From the IMG/VR virus record IMGVR_UViG_3300007734_000618, positions 1 through 35,075 of that record: a stretch of DNA of 35,075 nucleotides, one strand, 5' to 3'. The stretch is from a virus. This document shows, piece after piece, positions 15,431 through 24,589 of this stretch. Every line of letters begins with the position of its first letter. Within the stretch, counting starts at the first letter, position 1. The translations under genes were made by a program, and so were the position numbers. The notes below the pieces were generated by a model. That model did not search any database. It was not told where the DNA came from and saw only the letters and a program-made list of their open reading frames with translations.

Positions 15431-16265
15431 TCCAGTAACCGCACTTGTCGTCGGCGGCTCACAACTAGTCGGCGGCATGATTCAAAGCAGTGCAGCTAGT
15501 GATGCTGCAGGCGCACAAACCGCAGCAGCCGAAGCAGGAATTGCTGAGCAGCGTCGTCAGTTCGACATGGTCAGAGAGCTGCTCAAGCCTTATGTCGAGG
15601 CAGGAACTCCTGCGCTACAACAGCAGCAAGCGCTGATTGGCCTACAAGGACAAGAAGCGCAGCAGCAGGCCATCTCTGCTTTGGAGCAGGGAGCTGGCTT
15701 CCAGGCTAGAGTGCGCCAAGGCGAAGAAGCGCTTCTGCAACGTGCATCTGCCACTGGCGGCCTGCGCGGTGGCAACATCCAGGCCGCGCTGGCTCAGTTC
15801 CGGCCGCAGATGCTGCAGCAAGAGATCGAGACGCAATACGGCCGTCTTGGTGGCCTGACCTCTCTCGGCCAGCAGTCGGCTGCAGGTGTCGGTACAGCAG
15901 GCATGCAGACAGGTGCGCGAGTGGCAGGTCTGTATGGTGACGTGGGAGCAGCTCAGGCTGGCAAGGAACTGGCGCAGGGGCAGGCGATGGCTGGCTTGTT
16001 CAACATGCCGGCCCAGTTCCTGGGCATGCAGTACGGTGCCAAGGTCGGCACGCCAGGCTTCGGCAACATCTTCAGCGACCGACGCCTAAAGCGCAACATC
16101 ACCAAGATCGGCACCCGGCCGGACGGCCTGGGCGTCTACGAGTTCGAGTACATCTGGGGCGGTGGCCGACAGATCGGCCTGATGGCGCAGGAGGTCCAGG
16201 GCGTCTATCCTGACGCAGTCGGCGAGGCAGGTGGCTATCTCACCGTGAACTACAGCAAGGTGTGA
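15423..16265 (+). CDS. Putative ejection protein with a short S74-type C-terminal domain
   Basis: This 280-residue protein has an Ala/Gly/Gln-rich N-terminal two-thirds (about 1-210) of helical, aggregation-prone type, as in DNA-ejection (pilot) proteins. From S218 it has a compact intramolecular-chaperone/S74-like segment: SDRRLKRNI, then YEFEYIW, IGLMAQEVQ and VYPDAV. In full-length S74 domains the Ser of the SD pair is the self-cleavage nucleophile; here the usual long C-terminal helix is absent. It may trim or trimerise the protein. It sits where P22 gp7 lies. Confidence 0.75.
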   Translation: MPDPVTALVVGGSQLVGGMIQSSAASDAAGAQTAAAEAGIAEQRRQFDMVRELLKPYVEAGTPALQQQQALIGLQGQEAQQQAISALEQGAGFQARVRQGEEALLQRASATGGLRGGNIQAALAQFRPQMLQQEIETQYGRLGGLTSLGQQSAAGVGTAGMQTGARVAGLYGDVGAAQAGKELAQGQAMAGLFNMPAQFLGMQYGAKVGTPGFGNIFSDRRLKRNITKIGTRPDGLGVYEFEYIWGGGRQIGLMAQEVQGVYPDAVGEAGGYLTVNYSKV

Positions 16266-16267
16266 AC

Positions 16268-17677
16268 ATGGTCCAGCCAATCAACTACCAACTGAACGTC
16301 CAAAGCCCATTCGAGGCCGCACTGTCCGGCTTCAAGATTGGCGCGACCATCGCAGACGTGGCGGCACAGCGACAGCAGCAGGAGGCCGAGCTGGCGCGTC
16401 GCCAGCAACTACAGACGCAGGTCACTGCACTGATGCAGAACCCGAACCCGACCGCGCGCGACTTCACCAATGTGGCCATGCTGCTGCCCAAGAACGAGGC
16501 CGACAGCATGCGCGCCAACTGGGAGACGCTGTCCAAGGATCGTCAGGAAAACGAGCTGCGCTTCGGTGGCCAGGTCATGTCGGCCTTCAGCGCCAACCAG
16601 CCGCAGATCGGCATCCAGCTCCTGCGCGAGCGCGCCACGGCTGAGCGCAACGCCGGCCGAGCAGACCAAGCCAAGGCCTACGAGACCTGGGCGCAGATGG
16701 CCGAGGTCAGCCCACAGAGCGCACAGAAGACCATCGGCATCATGCTGGCAGGCGTTCCTGGCGGAGACAAGGTGCTGACATCGTCCATCCAGGCGCTCAA
16801 GGCCCCGGCCGAGGTGCGAGCTGGCGAGGCTGGCGCGACCAAGGAAGAGCTGATCACAGCCAACACGCCGACGCGCCTGGCGCTGGAAAACACCCAGACG
16901 GCGGCCAACATTCGCAACCTCGACAGCCAGATCGCAGACCGTGCTGGCAGACTGGTGCTCGACCGCGACCGGCTGAAGCTGGACCGCGACAAGCTGCAGT
17001 CTGATGTCGAGCTGAAGCTGTTTGAGCTGAACCAGAAGGGCACTCAGCTCGATGGCAGCGCCACCAAGATCGTGAACGACTCGGCCGTGGCTGCAGTCGG
17101 CTCTGAGCAGGCTGCAGGCCGCATGCTTGACCTGGCCAGCCGCCTGGAACAGCAAGGCGGCGGCTACGGCACAGCCAGCGGCATCAATGCCTGGATTCGC
17201 AATGCCACCGGCAACCAGGACGCCTGGACGCAGACTCGTCAGGAATACGTCAGGCTGCGCAACACCCAGGCCATCAAGTCGCTTCCACCTGGCCCTGCCA
17301 CTGACCGCGACATCGAGCTGGCGCTGAAGGGCTTCCCGCCTGAGAACGCAGACGCCAAGACCGTGGCGTCGTTCCTGCGCGGCATGGCCAAGATGGCACA
17401 GTACGAGGCAGTGGCTGAAAGCGCCAAGGCCGAATGGGTGAACTCGGTCGGATCGCTCGGCCGTGCCACCCGCGACATCGACATCGGTGGCGTCCAGGTG
17501 CCCAAGGGCACCACCTATGTGGACTTCGCGCGCCAGTTCATGGACCAGCGTGCGCAAGACCTGGCAGCAGCACAGGCCGGCCGCGCGGTGTCCGGCCGTG
17601 GCTACATGCGCTGGGCCAATCCTCAGACTGGCGCTGTGCCTGGTGCAGCACCTGCTCAACCTCCTGCTGGACAGTAA
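16268..17677 (+). CDS. Putative DNA-ejection protein (gp20 position)
   Basis: This roughly 469-residue protein is almost entirely helical and rich in Ala, Gln, Arg and Glu, with a hydrophobic N-terminal stretch (about 10-35) and a Pro/Ala/Gly C-terminal tail. Length and place match P22 ejection protein gp20 (471), but no detailed similarity is visible. Start ATG 16268 is preferred; a GTG at 16262 overlapping the previous stop would add two residues. It probably forms part of the cell-envelope channel with its neighbours. Confidence 0.65.
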   Translation: MVQPINYQLNVQSPFEAALSGFKIGATIADVAAQRQQQEAELARRQQLQTQVTALMQNPNPTARDFTNVAMLLPKNEADSMRANWETLSKDRQENELRFGGQVMSAFSANQPQIGIQLLRERATAERNAGRADQAKAYETWAQMAEVSPQSAQKTIGIMLAGVPGGDKVLTSSIQALKAPAEVRAGEAGATKEELITANTPTRLALENTQTAANIRNLDSQIADRAGRLVLDRDRLKLDRDKLQSDVELKLFELNQKGTQLDGSATKIVNDSAVAAVGSEQAAGRMLDLASRLEQQGGGYGTASGINAWIRNATGNQDAWTQTRQEYVRLRNTQAIKSLPPGPATDRDIELALKGFPPENADAKTVASFLRGMAKMAQYEAVAESAKAEWVNSVGSLGRATRDIDIGGVQVPKGTTYVDFARQFMDQRAQDLAAAQAGRAVSGRGYMRWANPQTGAVPGAAPAQPPAGQ

Positions 17678-17680
17678 AAC

Positions 17681-20600
17681 ATGGCGACCCAACAAGTCCC
17701 CACCAGCTACAAAGACCCGTTCTGGTCTGACCTGGCAGCCAACACCGAGCAGAAGCTCGGTCTGCCAAGTGGACTGCTGGTCTCGGTGCTCACGCGCGGC
17801 GAGCGCTCCAACGCCGACCAGGTGTCGGAAGCTGGAGCACGCACACCCTTCCAGATCATCCCGGCCACCCGCAAGGCGGTGCTGGACAAGTACGGCATCG
17901 ACGCCTACCTGAACCCGCAGACGGCCGCTGAGGCTGCCGGCCTGCTGCTCAAGGAGTCGCTGGACCGCAACCAGGGCAACATCGTGCTGGCTGCTGCCGA
18001 GTATCACGGCGGCACCGACCCAAAGAACTGGGGACCACGCACCAGAGCCTACATGCAGCGCGTCTCTCAGGGCGTGCGCGAGCTGACGCCACAAGCTGCG
18101 CCAGCAGGTCGTCCTGCTGCCACCATCGCGGAGGGCGGCACGATCAGCACATTTCAGCGTGCTCTTGGTGCCAGCTCTATGGCTGCTGTCCCGCAGGATG
18201 CGATTGCGCGCGTCTTCGATGCCTACAGCAGCGGCCAGATGACGCCTGCAGAGGCTGCAGAGTTCGAGGCCGACGTGAAGGCCGGCAACATCATGCTGCC
18301 GCGCGGCGCGGCGCTGCGTGGCCAGCAGCAGCCCCAAGGAGCACGGCCAACCATCCCCGAACTGCCTGCGCCTGTCCTGGAGGCCTATCGCACCGGCCGC
18401 ATGACGCGCGACGAGATGATGGAGCTGGAGCGCGACGTGGCCAATGGCATGGCGCGTGTGCCGACTGGCTTTCAACTCCAGAAGACCGAACCAATGGGCG
18501 TGCTGGGCGGCATTCGTGAGGCTGTCACCGGCACCGAACGCACCACGCCGACCACCGAGGCGCTGCCAGACTGGGCCAGCATGCCTGAGCTGAACACGTT
18601 CAGCATGGCCAGCTTCAAGTCTGCGCTGGGCACGCTGATGAGCAACCCGCAGGAGACTGTGCAGGTCATCCAGGCCAACTTTCCTGGCGTGAAAGTCAGC
18701 CAGGACGAGAAGGGCAACTTCGTGCTGCAGTCGTCCATCGACGGCAAGATGTACGCCATCAAGCCTGGATTTCAGGTCAGCGACATTCCGCGCGCTGCTG
18801 GTGCGATTGCAGCATTCACGCCTGCCGGCCGTGCCACCACCATCCCTGGTGCCATCGCTGGCGGCGCAGCCACGCAGGCCGGCATCGAGGCCACCCAGGC
18901 CGCCACTGGTGGCCGATTCGACACTGGCGAGGTGGCGCTGGCTGGAGCACTCGGCGGCGCTGGCCAGGCCGTGACACGCATCCCGCAGATGGTACGCGCT
19001 GTGCGCGGCGGCGAGGCTCCACCTGTTGCACCTGCAGCAGGCGAGCAGGTCGCTGCCCCGATCATGCCCCCGACCGGCACCGTGCGCGAGATTTCCCCGA
19101 CCGGCGCTGTCGGCCCAGAGGTGCCACTGGCAGCCCCTGCGGCCCCTGCTGGCGCTCCAATGGGCACGGCAATGGCTCCAGCAGCCCCAGCAGCCCCCGC
19201 TGCGGCCGCAGCCGCACCGATGACCACCTCCGAGCTGGCGCAGACCGCCAGGACGGCCACAGGTGGCGGCATGGGCGCTGGCCGAGCCACTGAGGTGCTG
19301 GCCACCCAGGCTGCACCTGACTTCAAGGTCTTGGAAGCTGCACGCCGGCTCAAGATCGAGGGCTACCTGCAGCCGGACCACCTGACATCGAACCAGGCCT
19401 ACCGTGAGCTGGCACAAGCCGTGAAGTCGATCCCTGGCAGCCAGGCGCGTGCAGCCGAGCTGACTGGCCTGGAGGCCGTTGGCAAGCAGGCAGACGACCT
19501 GATCACCCAGATCGGCGGCATGACCGACCTCAGCCGCATGAACCAGGCCGTGCGCACCAACCTGTCGCAGACGGTGGCCAACCTAGAGCGCAAAGCCAAC
19601 ACGGCCTACGACGACCTGCGCCAGAACATCCCAGCCCAGACGCGCGGCCCAGCCGACAACGTGCTCGCCTTCGTCGAGCAGCGTGCTCTGGACCTGGACG
19701 GCCCGAAGAACCTCTCCCCGCTGGAGAAGTCGGTGCGCAGCAAGCTGTCGCCAAAGGAGATCAAGGACGCCGATGGCAACGTGATCGGCATGCGCCAGCC
19801 CACCTATGCGCTGATCGACGACGTGCGGCGCGACATCGGCGCTGCAGCACGCCAGCAGGGCGCATTCAAGGACGCAGACACCGGCCTGGCCAAGCGCCTG
19901 TATGCGCTGATCGACGACGACCAGTTCGCGCTGGCCGAGGCCGCTGGCCGAGGCGAGCAGTACCGCCTGGCCAAGAGCCTGGTGGCAATGCGCAAGGGCA
20001 TCGAGGACGACATGGTCTCGCTGTTCGGGCGCGAGCTGGACCAGAGCCTGGTCACCAAGCTGTCCACGGCCACCACGTCCCTGTCCAAGGGCGACGCCGA
20101 CAAGCTGGTAAAAGTGCTGCAGGCCATCCCAGAGGACATGCGCCAGATGGTGGCAGCCTCGGCACTGAACACAGCATTCGGCAAGGCCACCCAGAACGGC
20201 GCGCTGAACTTCAACACCTACGCCAACTGGTACGAGGGTCTGCTGCAGAACAAGCAGGCCTATGCCGCGCTGATGAACAACCTGCCGCAGCCGGCCAGGA
20301 AGGCGCTGTCGGACCTGTATCGGGTCTCGAACAACGTGCGCAAGGCAACCCGCGAGCGCATCACCACCGGCCGCATCCAGGCCGTCCAGCAGGAGCTGCA
20401 GGGCACTGATTCGCTGCTGTCCAACGTGTTCAACGTGGCCAAGCGTGCAGCCATCGGCATCCCTGCAGAGGCCGCCACGACGGCTGTGGGCCTGCCTGGT
20501 GCTGGCATTGCTTCAGGCCTGACGGCGGCCCTGTCCAAGGGCGTCAAGCCCGAGGTGCTCAAGGCTGCCGACGAGCTGATCTCGTCCCCCGAGTTCCAAC

Positions 20601-20788
20601 GTCTTGCCGTGGAAGGCGCGACCAAGACAACCCCAAGCCAGTCCACGATCCGCAGCGTGGCACTTTCTGCCGCCTTCCGGCGCTTTGCTGACGCAGCCAA
20701 GATGCCGCGAGAACTGAGCTGGCGCGAGCGCTGGCTTGTGCAATCCATGCAAGCTGCAGGACAATTCGACCAGGAGAATCAAAAATGA
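17681..20788 (+). CDS. Large ejection protein with N-terminal lytic transglycosylase domain
   Basis: This 1035-residue protein begins with an SLT-type lysozyme fold: catalytic Glu 41 in TRGERSNADQ, then EAGARTPFQIIPATR (about 50-64) and AAAEYHGG (104-111). This would open peptidoglycan during DNA entry. Further on lie helical repeats and a Gly/Ala-rich hydrophobic stretch near 370-410. An Ala/Pro low-complexity linker follows at about 440-520, then a long helical C-terminal half. It occupies the place of P22 gp16 (609 residues) but is much longer and carries its own enzyme. Its stop overlaps the tailspike ATG. Confidence 0.82.
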   Translation: MATQQVPTSYKDPFWSDLAANTEQKLGLPSGLLVSVLTRGERSNADQVSEAGARTPFQIIPATRKAVLDKYGIDAYLNPQTAAEAAGLLLKESLDRNQGNIVLAAAEYHGGTDPKNWGPRTRAYMQRVSQGVRELTPQAAPAGRPAATIAEGGTISTFQRALGASSMAAVPQDAIARVFDAYSSGQMTPAEAAEFEADVKAGNIMLPRGAALRGQQQPQGARPTIPELPAPVLEAYRTGRMTRDEMMELERDVANGMARVPTGFQLQKTEPMGVLGGIREAVTGTERTTPTTEALPDWASMPELNTFSMASFKSALGTLMSNPQETVQVIQANFPGVKVSQDEKGNFVLQSSIDGKMYAIKPGFQVSDIPRAAGAIAAFTPAGRATTIPGAIAGGAATQAGIEATQAATGGRFDTGEVALAGALGGAGQAVTRIPQMVRAVRGGEAPPVAPAAGEQVAAPIMPPTGTVREISPTGAVGPEVPLAAPAAPAGAPMGTAMAPAAPAAPAAAAAAPMTTSELAQTARTATGGGMGAGRATEVLATQAAPDFKVLEAARRLKIEGYLQPDHLTSNQAYRELAQAVKSIPGSQARAAELTGLEAVGKQADDLITQIGGMTDLSRMNQAVRTNLSQTVANLERKANTAYDDLRQNIPAQTRGPADNVLAFVEQRALDLDGPKNLSPLEKSVRSKLSPKEIKDADGNVIGMRQPTYALIDDVRRDIGAAARQQGAFKDADTGLAKRLYALIDDDQFALAEAAGRGEQYRLAKSLVAMRKGIEDDMVSLFGRELDQSLVTKLSTATTSLSKGDADKLVKVLQAIPEDMRQMVAASALNTAFGKATQNGALNFNTYANWYEGLLQNKQAYAALMNNLPQPARKALSDLYRVSNNVRKATRERITTGRIQAVQQELQGTDSLLSNVFNVAKRAAIGIPAEAATTAVGLPGAGIASGLTAALSKGVKPEVLKAADELISSPEFQRLAVEGATKTTPSQSTIRSVALSAAFRRFADAAKMPRELSWRERWLVQSMQAAGQFDQENQK

Positions 20789-22617
20789 GCGCACTTTCCA
20801 TTCAACCAACCTATCCGATCTTCACAGATATTGATGGCCAGCCTCTTGAGGACGGCTATATCTGGATTGGCGTGGCCAATCTGGCCCCAATCGTCAACCC
20901 CATCACGGTCTACTGGGATGCTGCGCTGACAATCCCTGCGGCGCAGCCTATTCGCACGCGCGGTGGTTATCCGGTTAACAGCGGCACGCCTGCACGCCTG
21001 TATGTCAACAGCAACTACAGCATCCAGGTGCAGAACAAAAATGGCAGCGTCGTCTACAGCGCGCCGACTGCAACCGAGCGCTACAGCGATGCGGTGATCA
21101 GCTCTCTCAACGCTGGCCAGATCACCTACGACGAGAGTGTCAACTACCCAGTGGCGACTGTCGGCTACAGCCTGAACAAGCGAGAGGTCGTCATCACTGA
21201 CGCGCCCTACAACGCCAGCCCATCTGCGCTGCCATCTGTGAACCGTGCGGCCATCCAGGCGGCCATCAATGCTTGCCCCCAAGGCGGCACTGTGCTGATT
21301 CCGAATGGCACCTTCAACATCGACGACGAACTGATCATCGACAAGGCGATCACCATTCGTGGACTTGGCCCTGGCAAGTTCATTGACAGCCTCGGCGGAT
21401 CAATCATTCGCCAGACCAACGTGGCGAAAAACGTGTTCACGCTGCGTGCAAGTCAAGCACAGTACGCTTTCGGCCAGTACGGGTTGAACAATGTCAACTT
21501 CCAAGACATGGCGATTACTGGGCCATCGAATGCCAGCTATTGCGCACGAGGTATCGGCTGCGATACCACTGTCAACGGTGGCGACTACCACATTCGTGAG
21601 TTCACATTTACCAATCTAGAAGTCCGTTTTTGCAACACCGGAATTGAGTTGATTGGCATCTGCTATCTCAACGACTTCTATGGAGGAGTTATTTCCCAGT
21701 GCGGTACCGGATTTGCACTGTACAAGGGCGCAGCTCCTGATCGCGGTGGTCAGACTCGCTTCTTTGGAACTACTATTGATCTAATTACAGACGCGTGCAT
21801 TCAATGGAACACAGACACGGTATCTGGCGACCTGTCTCTTTTCGGCTGCACGCTGGCTGATGCGCAATACGGTCTCGTTGCAAACGAAGAAGCCACACTG
21901 ATGATCAGCGGCTGCTCGTTTGAAAATTTACGAAAAACGGGCAATCTTGGAGCTGGTATCTATATTGAGATCAAAGAAATAAATCCAAATAGTGACGCGA
22001 CAAAAACAATCATTGGCAACAAGATGCTGCTTAGTGATTGCGATATTTGGATCAATTGCACTGACGCTTCGACTATTGGTGGGCAATTTCAATGGCCAAT
22101 GAACATTCAGAGCAATACCATGCTCTCGCCAGAGGCTCTGCGCATCACGATGCCTGTCGGAGCAAAACCAATGTCCAGCAACATGTTTGTGCTTGGAGCA
22201 TCTAATGCAGGTCTTAATGCTGGACTGCTTCAGCCATCGCAGATCAGCACAAATTTTGCTGGACAATTTGACTTCAACAGAGTTGTGCGCCGTCGCTACG
22301 CTATTGGAGTTGGGGCATCTGTTGATCTAGACCAATTGCCACCTGGTCTTGTTGTTACAAAGGCGCGTGTATACCTGACCACAAACGCATCTGCATTCAC
22401 TCAATTGTTCTTCGGAGATTCCGCTGTAAACAATAGATATGTTTCATTCAACGCTCAAACGCAGCCGCTGAATACATGGGTGGATTGGACGCCACCTGTT
22501 CCTGAGTTTATTGCTGCCACTGCGCTTCAGTGTTCATTGCTTTGCGGTGGCACTGCAGGCTTCCAAGGCTTCGTCGGCGTGGCCGAAATCGAAGGCTACA
22601 TCGACTACAAACTTTGA
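20785..22617 (+). CDS. Tailspike: P22-type head-binding domain plus beta-helix
   Basis: This 610-residue protein starts with a domain of about 110 residues like the P22 tailspike head-binding domain (YPIFTDIDGQPLEDGYIWIG, then IRTRGGYPVNSGTPARLYV). A right-handed parallel beta-helix follows: AIQAAINACPQGGTVLIPNGTF-like entry strands from about 150, then repeated G/N/F coils to about 430. A receptor-end domain closes the chain. Such trimers bind and often cleave surface polysaccharide. No catalytic acid pair can be assigned by eye. Bases about 21600-22500 are AT-richer than the head-binding part, consistent with domain swapping. Confidence 0.85.
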   Translation: MSALSIQPTYPIFTDIDGQPLEDGYIWIGVANLAPIVNPITVYWDAALTIPAAQPIRTRGGYPVNSGTPARLYVNSNYSIQVQNKNGSVVYSAPTATERYSDAVISSLNAGQITYDESVNYPVATVGYSLNKREVVITDAPYNASPSALPSVNRAAIQAAINACPQGGTVLIPNGTFNIDDELIIDKAITIRGLGPGKFIDSLGGSIIRQTNVAKNVFTLRASQAQYAFGQYGLNNVNFQDMAITGPSNASYCARGIGCDTTVNGGDYHIREFTFTNLEVRFCNTGIELIGICYLNDFYGGVISQCGTGFALYKGAAPDRGGQTRFFGTTIDLITDACIQWNTDTVSGDLSLFGCTLADAQYGLVANEEATLMISGCSFENLRKTGNLGAGIYIEIKEINPNSDATKTIIGNKMLLSDCDIWINCTDASTIGGQFQWPMNIQSNTMLSPEALRITMPVGAKPMSSNMFVLGASNAGLNAGLLQPSQISTNFAGQFDFNRVVRRRYAIGVGASVDLDQLPPGLVVTKARVYLTTNASAFTQLFFGDSAVNNRYVSFNAQTQPLNTWVDWTPPVPEFIAATALQCSLLCGGTAGFQGFVGVAEIEGYIDYKL

Positions 22618-22634
22618 CCAAAGGAGAATTTGAA

Positions 22635-22895
22635 ATGGCTCTGAAGAAAACCTACACCATCGGCGTCTACGGCCAGCAAATTGTTGTGCCTGATGCCTAC
22701 ATCAAGATCGCAACCTTGACCGGCTCTAAGGACGGCATGCGTGCCATCGCTGAAGTCCGTGTCCAGAAGGATGGAGAATTCATCTCAAAGCACGACTTTG
22801 TTTTTGTCCCTGAACTGGACGGCAGCAACTTCATTGCGCAGGCCTACGAGCACGCCAAGAAGCAGCCGCAGTTCGAAGGCGCACAGGACTGCTGA
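22635..22895 (+). CDS. Small conserved protein between spike and fibre genes
   Basis: This 86-residue protein starts at ATG 22635 with AAGGAG at 22621-22626. It is a compact alpha/beta sequence (KTYTIGVYGQQIVVPDAYIKI, KDGEFISKHDFVFVPELDG) without Cys, signal or membrane segment. Short proteins of this kind are often fibre chaperones or small structural subunits, and position favours that, but the family is not recognised. Confidence 0.7.
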   Translation: MALKKTYTIGVYGQQIVVPDAYIKIATLTGSKDGMRAIAEVRVQKDGEFISKHDFVFVPELDGSNFIAQAYEHAKKQPQFEGAQDC

Positions 22896-22897
22896 TC

Positions 22898-23983
22898 ATG
22901 CTCAAGACCGTCTCCTCCATCACCAACGCCATCGGCGCGTTGAACTACAAGGGCACCTGGAACGCCAGCACCAACACGCCTGCACTGGCGTCTGGTACCG
23001 GCACCAAGGGCGACTACTACCAGGTCAGCGTGGCTGGCTCCACTTCGCTCGATGGCATCTCGAATTGGGGTGTTGGAGACGTTGCGGCATTCAATGGCAC
23101 CACCTGGCAGCGCATCGAGGGCGGCGCTGATCTCAACGGCGTCAACCTGTCGGTCTCTGGCACCAGCACACTGTCGGCTCTGACGGCCTCGACTGCGCTG
23201 GCGCTGGACGCCAGCAAAAACGTGGTGAGCGTCACCAACACTGGTACTGGCAACAACGTGCTGGCGACAAGTCCAACAATTAACACTCCGACGTCAAGTG
23301 GCAGTGGAGGTCTTGCGACACGCATTCATACTTTTTACTCGGCTGGATACGCGCAAGAAGTGGTGAATGTAAACGCTGGCGACGTTCAAGGATGGAATGG
23401 CAACGGCTCTGTCATGTTTGTCGCCAAAATAAACGGCAACGGTCGGTCATTGAACGCTGGAGGCACCCTGAACGCGAATGGCACGGACTATGCCGAATAC
23501 ATGACGAAATCAGGAGATTTTGTCATTGCGAAAGGCGACGTTTGCGGTATCAACGCAAACGGACTGCTCACAAATGTCTGGGATGATGCAGTGTCTTTTG
23601 TCGTTAAATCAACCGATCCTGCTTATGTTGGTGGCGACGCTTGGGGTACAGAGGAAACGCTTGGAGTCAAATTTCCAACACTTCCAAAAGAAGATGCAAG
23701 CGAGGCAGAGTGGGAAAAATACATTGCAGAAAAAACTGTTCTTGATCCCATCATAGAAGCTGCAAGACAAAAGGTTGATCGGATTGCTTTTGCTGGTCAA
23801 GTTCCAGTCAACGTGATCGGAGCCGCACCTGGGCAGTACATCATTCCGACCAAAGATAGCGATGGCAGCATCAAAGGCAGCGCAGTCAGCAATCCAACTT
23901 TTGAGCAGTATCAATCTGCTGTTGGCAAAGTGATTGCAATCGAGAATGATGGTCGCGCACGCATCATCGTGAAAATCGTTTAA
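22898..23983 (+). CDS. Fibre-like structural protein with Peptidase_G2-like C-terminal part
   Basis: This 361-residue protein begins with a module found in phage fibre stalks (YKGTWNASTNTPALASGTG, GDYYQVSVAG, WGVGDVAAFNGTTWQ). A Thr/Ser-rich collar follows, then from about residue 195 a region reading NGTDYAEYM, VIAKGDVCGI and FAGQVPVNV. This resembles Peptidase_G2-like/intramolecular-chaperone endings of fibre proteins. Composition changes sharply near 23275: the stalk is GC-rich, the distal part AT-richer. It is probably a second adsorption or decoration protein beside the tailspike. Confidence 0.72.
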   Translation: MLKTVSSITNAIGALNYKGTWNASTNTPALASGTGTKGDYYQVSVAGSTSLDGISNWGVGDVAAFNGTTWQRIEGGADLNGVNLSVSGTSTLSALTASTALALDASKNVVSVTNTGTGNNVLATSPTINTPTSSGSGGLATRIHTFYSAGYAQEVVNVNAGDVQGWNGNGSVMFVAKINGNGRSLNAGGTLNANGTDYAEYMTKSGDFVIAKGDVCGINANGLLTNVWDDAVSFVVKSTDPAYVGGDAWGTEETLGVKFPTLPKEDASEAEWEKYIAEKTVLDPIIEAARQKVDRIAFAGQVPVNVIGAAPGQYIIPTKDSDGSIKGSAVSNPTFEQYQSAVGKVIAIENDGRARIIVKIV

Positions 23984-23995
23984 GGAGAAACACAC

Positions 23996-24349
23996 ATGGC
24001 TACCAATTCGCAAATTGCATTTAACCCGCAAGGCAAGACCGTCGTCGTGGCGGCTGCCGGCGTCGCACCGGCAGGCGTCCAGGTTCCTGTCAATGGCAAC
24101 TTCAGTGCCCAAGAAACCGGCCAGATTCGCGTCGTCAACGCTGGCACGAACCTCGTGCACCTGGGCGTCGGCCCGACTGCTGCGCTGGCCCAGGCCAACG
24201 CTGTGGCGGCCGCTGCAGGTGTTCCTGCTGCTGGCATCCCGCTGGTGGCCGGCGCTGTTGAAGTCCTGCGCTTTCCTGTCGGCTCGTACTTTTCAGGCTT
24301 GGCTGCCGGTGCCACGACGGTCTACATGACCCCTGGCGAAGGTATTTGA
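23996..24349 (+). CDS. Small beta-rich structural protein, unknown
   Basis: This 117-residue Ala/Val/Gly-rich protein with alternating strands (KTVVVAAAGVAPAGVQVPVNG, GQIRVVNAGTNLVHLGVG) resembles small phage decoration or fibre-tip proteins and is similar in style to the product at 14142. AAGGAG (23982-23987) gives a good ribosome site. Its stop shares a base with the next ATG (TGATG), linking it to the lysis block. Confidence 0.7.
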   Translation: MATNSQIAFNPQGKTVVVAAAGVAPAGVQVPVNGNFSAQETGQIRVVNAGTNLVHLGVGPTAALAQANAVAAAAGVPAAGIPLVAGAVEVLRFPVGSYFSGLAAGATTVYMTPGEGI

Positions 24350-24585
24350 TGTTGGAGACCGAGACGATGCTGCAGGAACAACAAGAAGGCATTGACCTGG
24401 TCAAGTACGGCGTGCTCTGGCAGAAAGTCCAGGACATGGACAAGAAGGTCGACAAGATGGAGCGCAACGTCGAGGAGCTGCTGGCGCTGGCCAACAAGGG
24501 CAAGGGCGGCCTGTGGTTCGGAATGAGCATCGTCTCTGGCGTCTCGGCCGTGGTCGGCTACGCCTTGAACTACTTCAAGCACTGA
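24349..24585 (+). CDS. Coiled-coil protein with C-terminal membrane anchor (lysis block)
   Basis: This 78-residue protein has a charged heptad helix (about 20-52, KVQDMDKKVDKMERNVEELLALA) followed by one membrane segment (about 54-75, GGLWFGMSIVSGVSAVVGYAL). The layout is like haemolysin XhlA-type holin-associated proteins. It begins in a TGATG overlap and lies five nucleotides before the endolysin gene, so a role in lysis is likely. Direct family membership is not certain. Confidence 0.7.
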   Translation: MLETETMLQEQQEGIDLVKYGVLWQKVQDMDKKVDKMERNVEELLALANKGKGGLWFGMSIVSGVSAVVGYALNYFKH

Positions 24586-24589
24586 GGCC

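Noticed and set aside
16409-19417. 1002-residue open frame on the - strand opposite the ejection genes
   Set aside because: It is a shadow frame: composition is Arg/Gly/His-rich without domains, and both + strand genes beneath it are supported by position and motifs.
20785-23983. Possible diversity-generating retroelement acting on the fibre genes
   Set aside because: No reverse transcriptase and no template/variable repeat pair were seen anywhere in the window.
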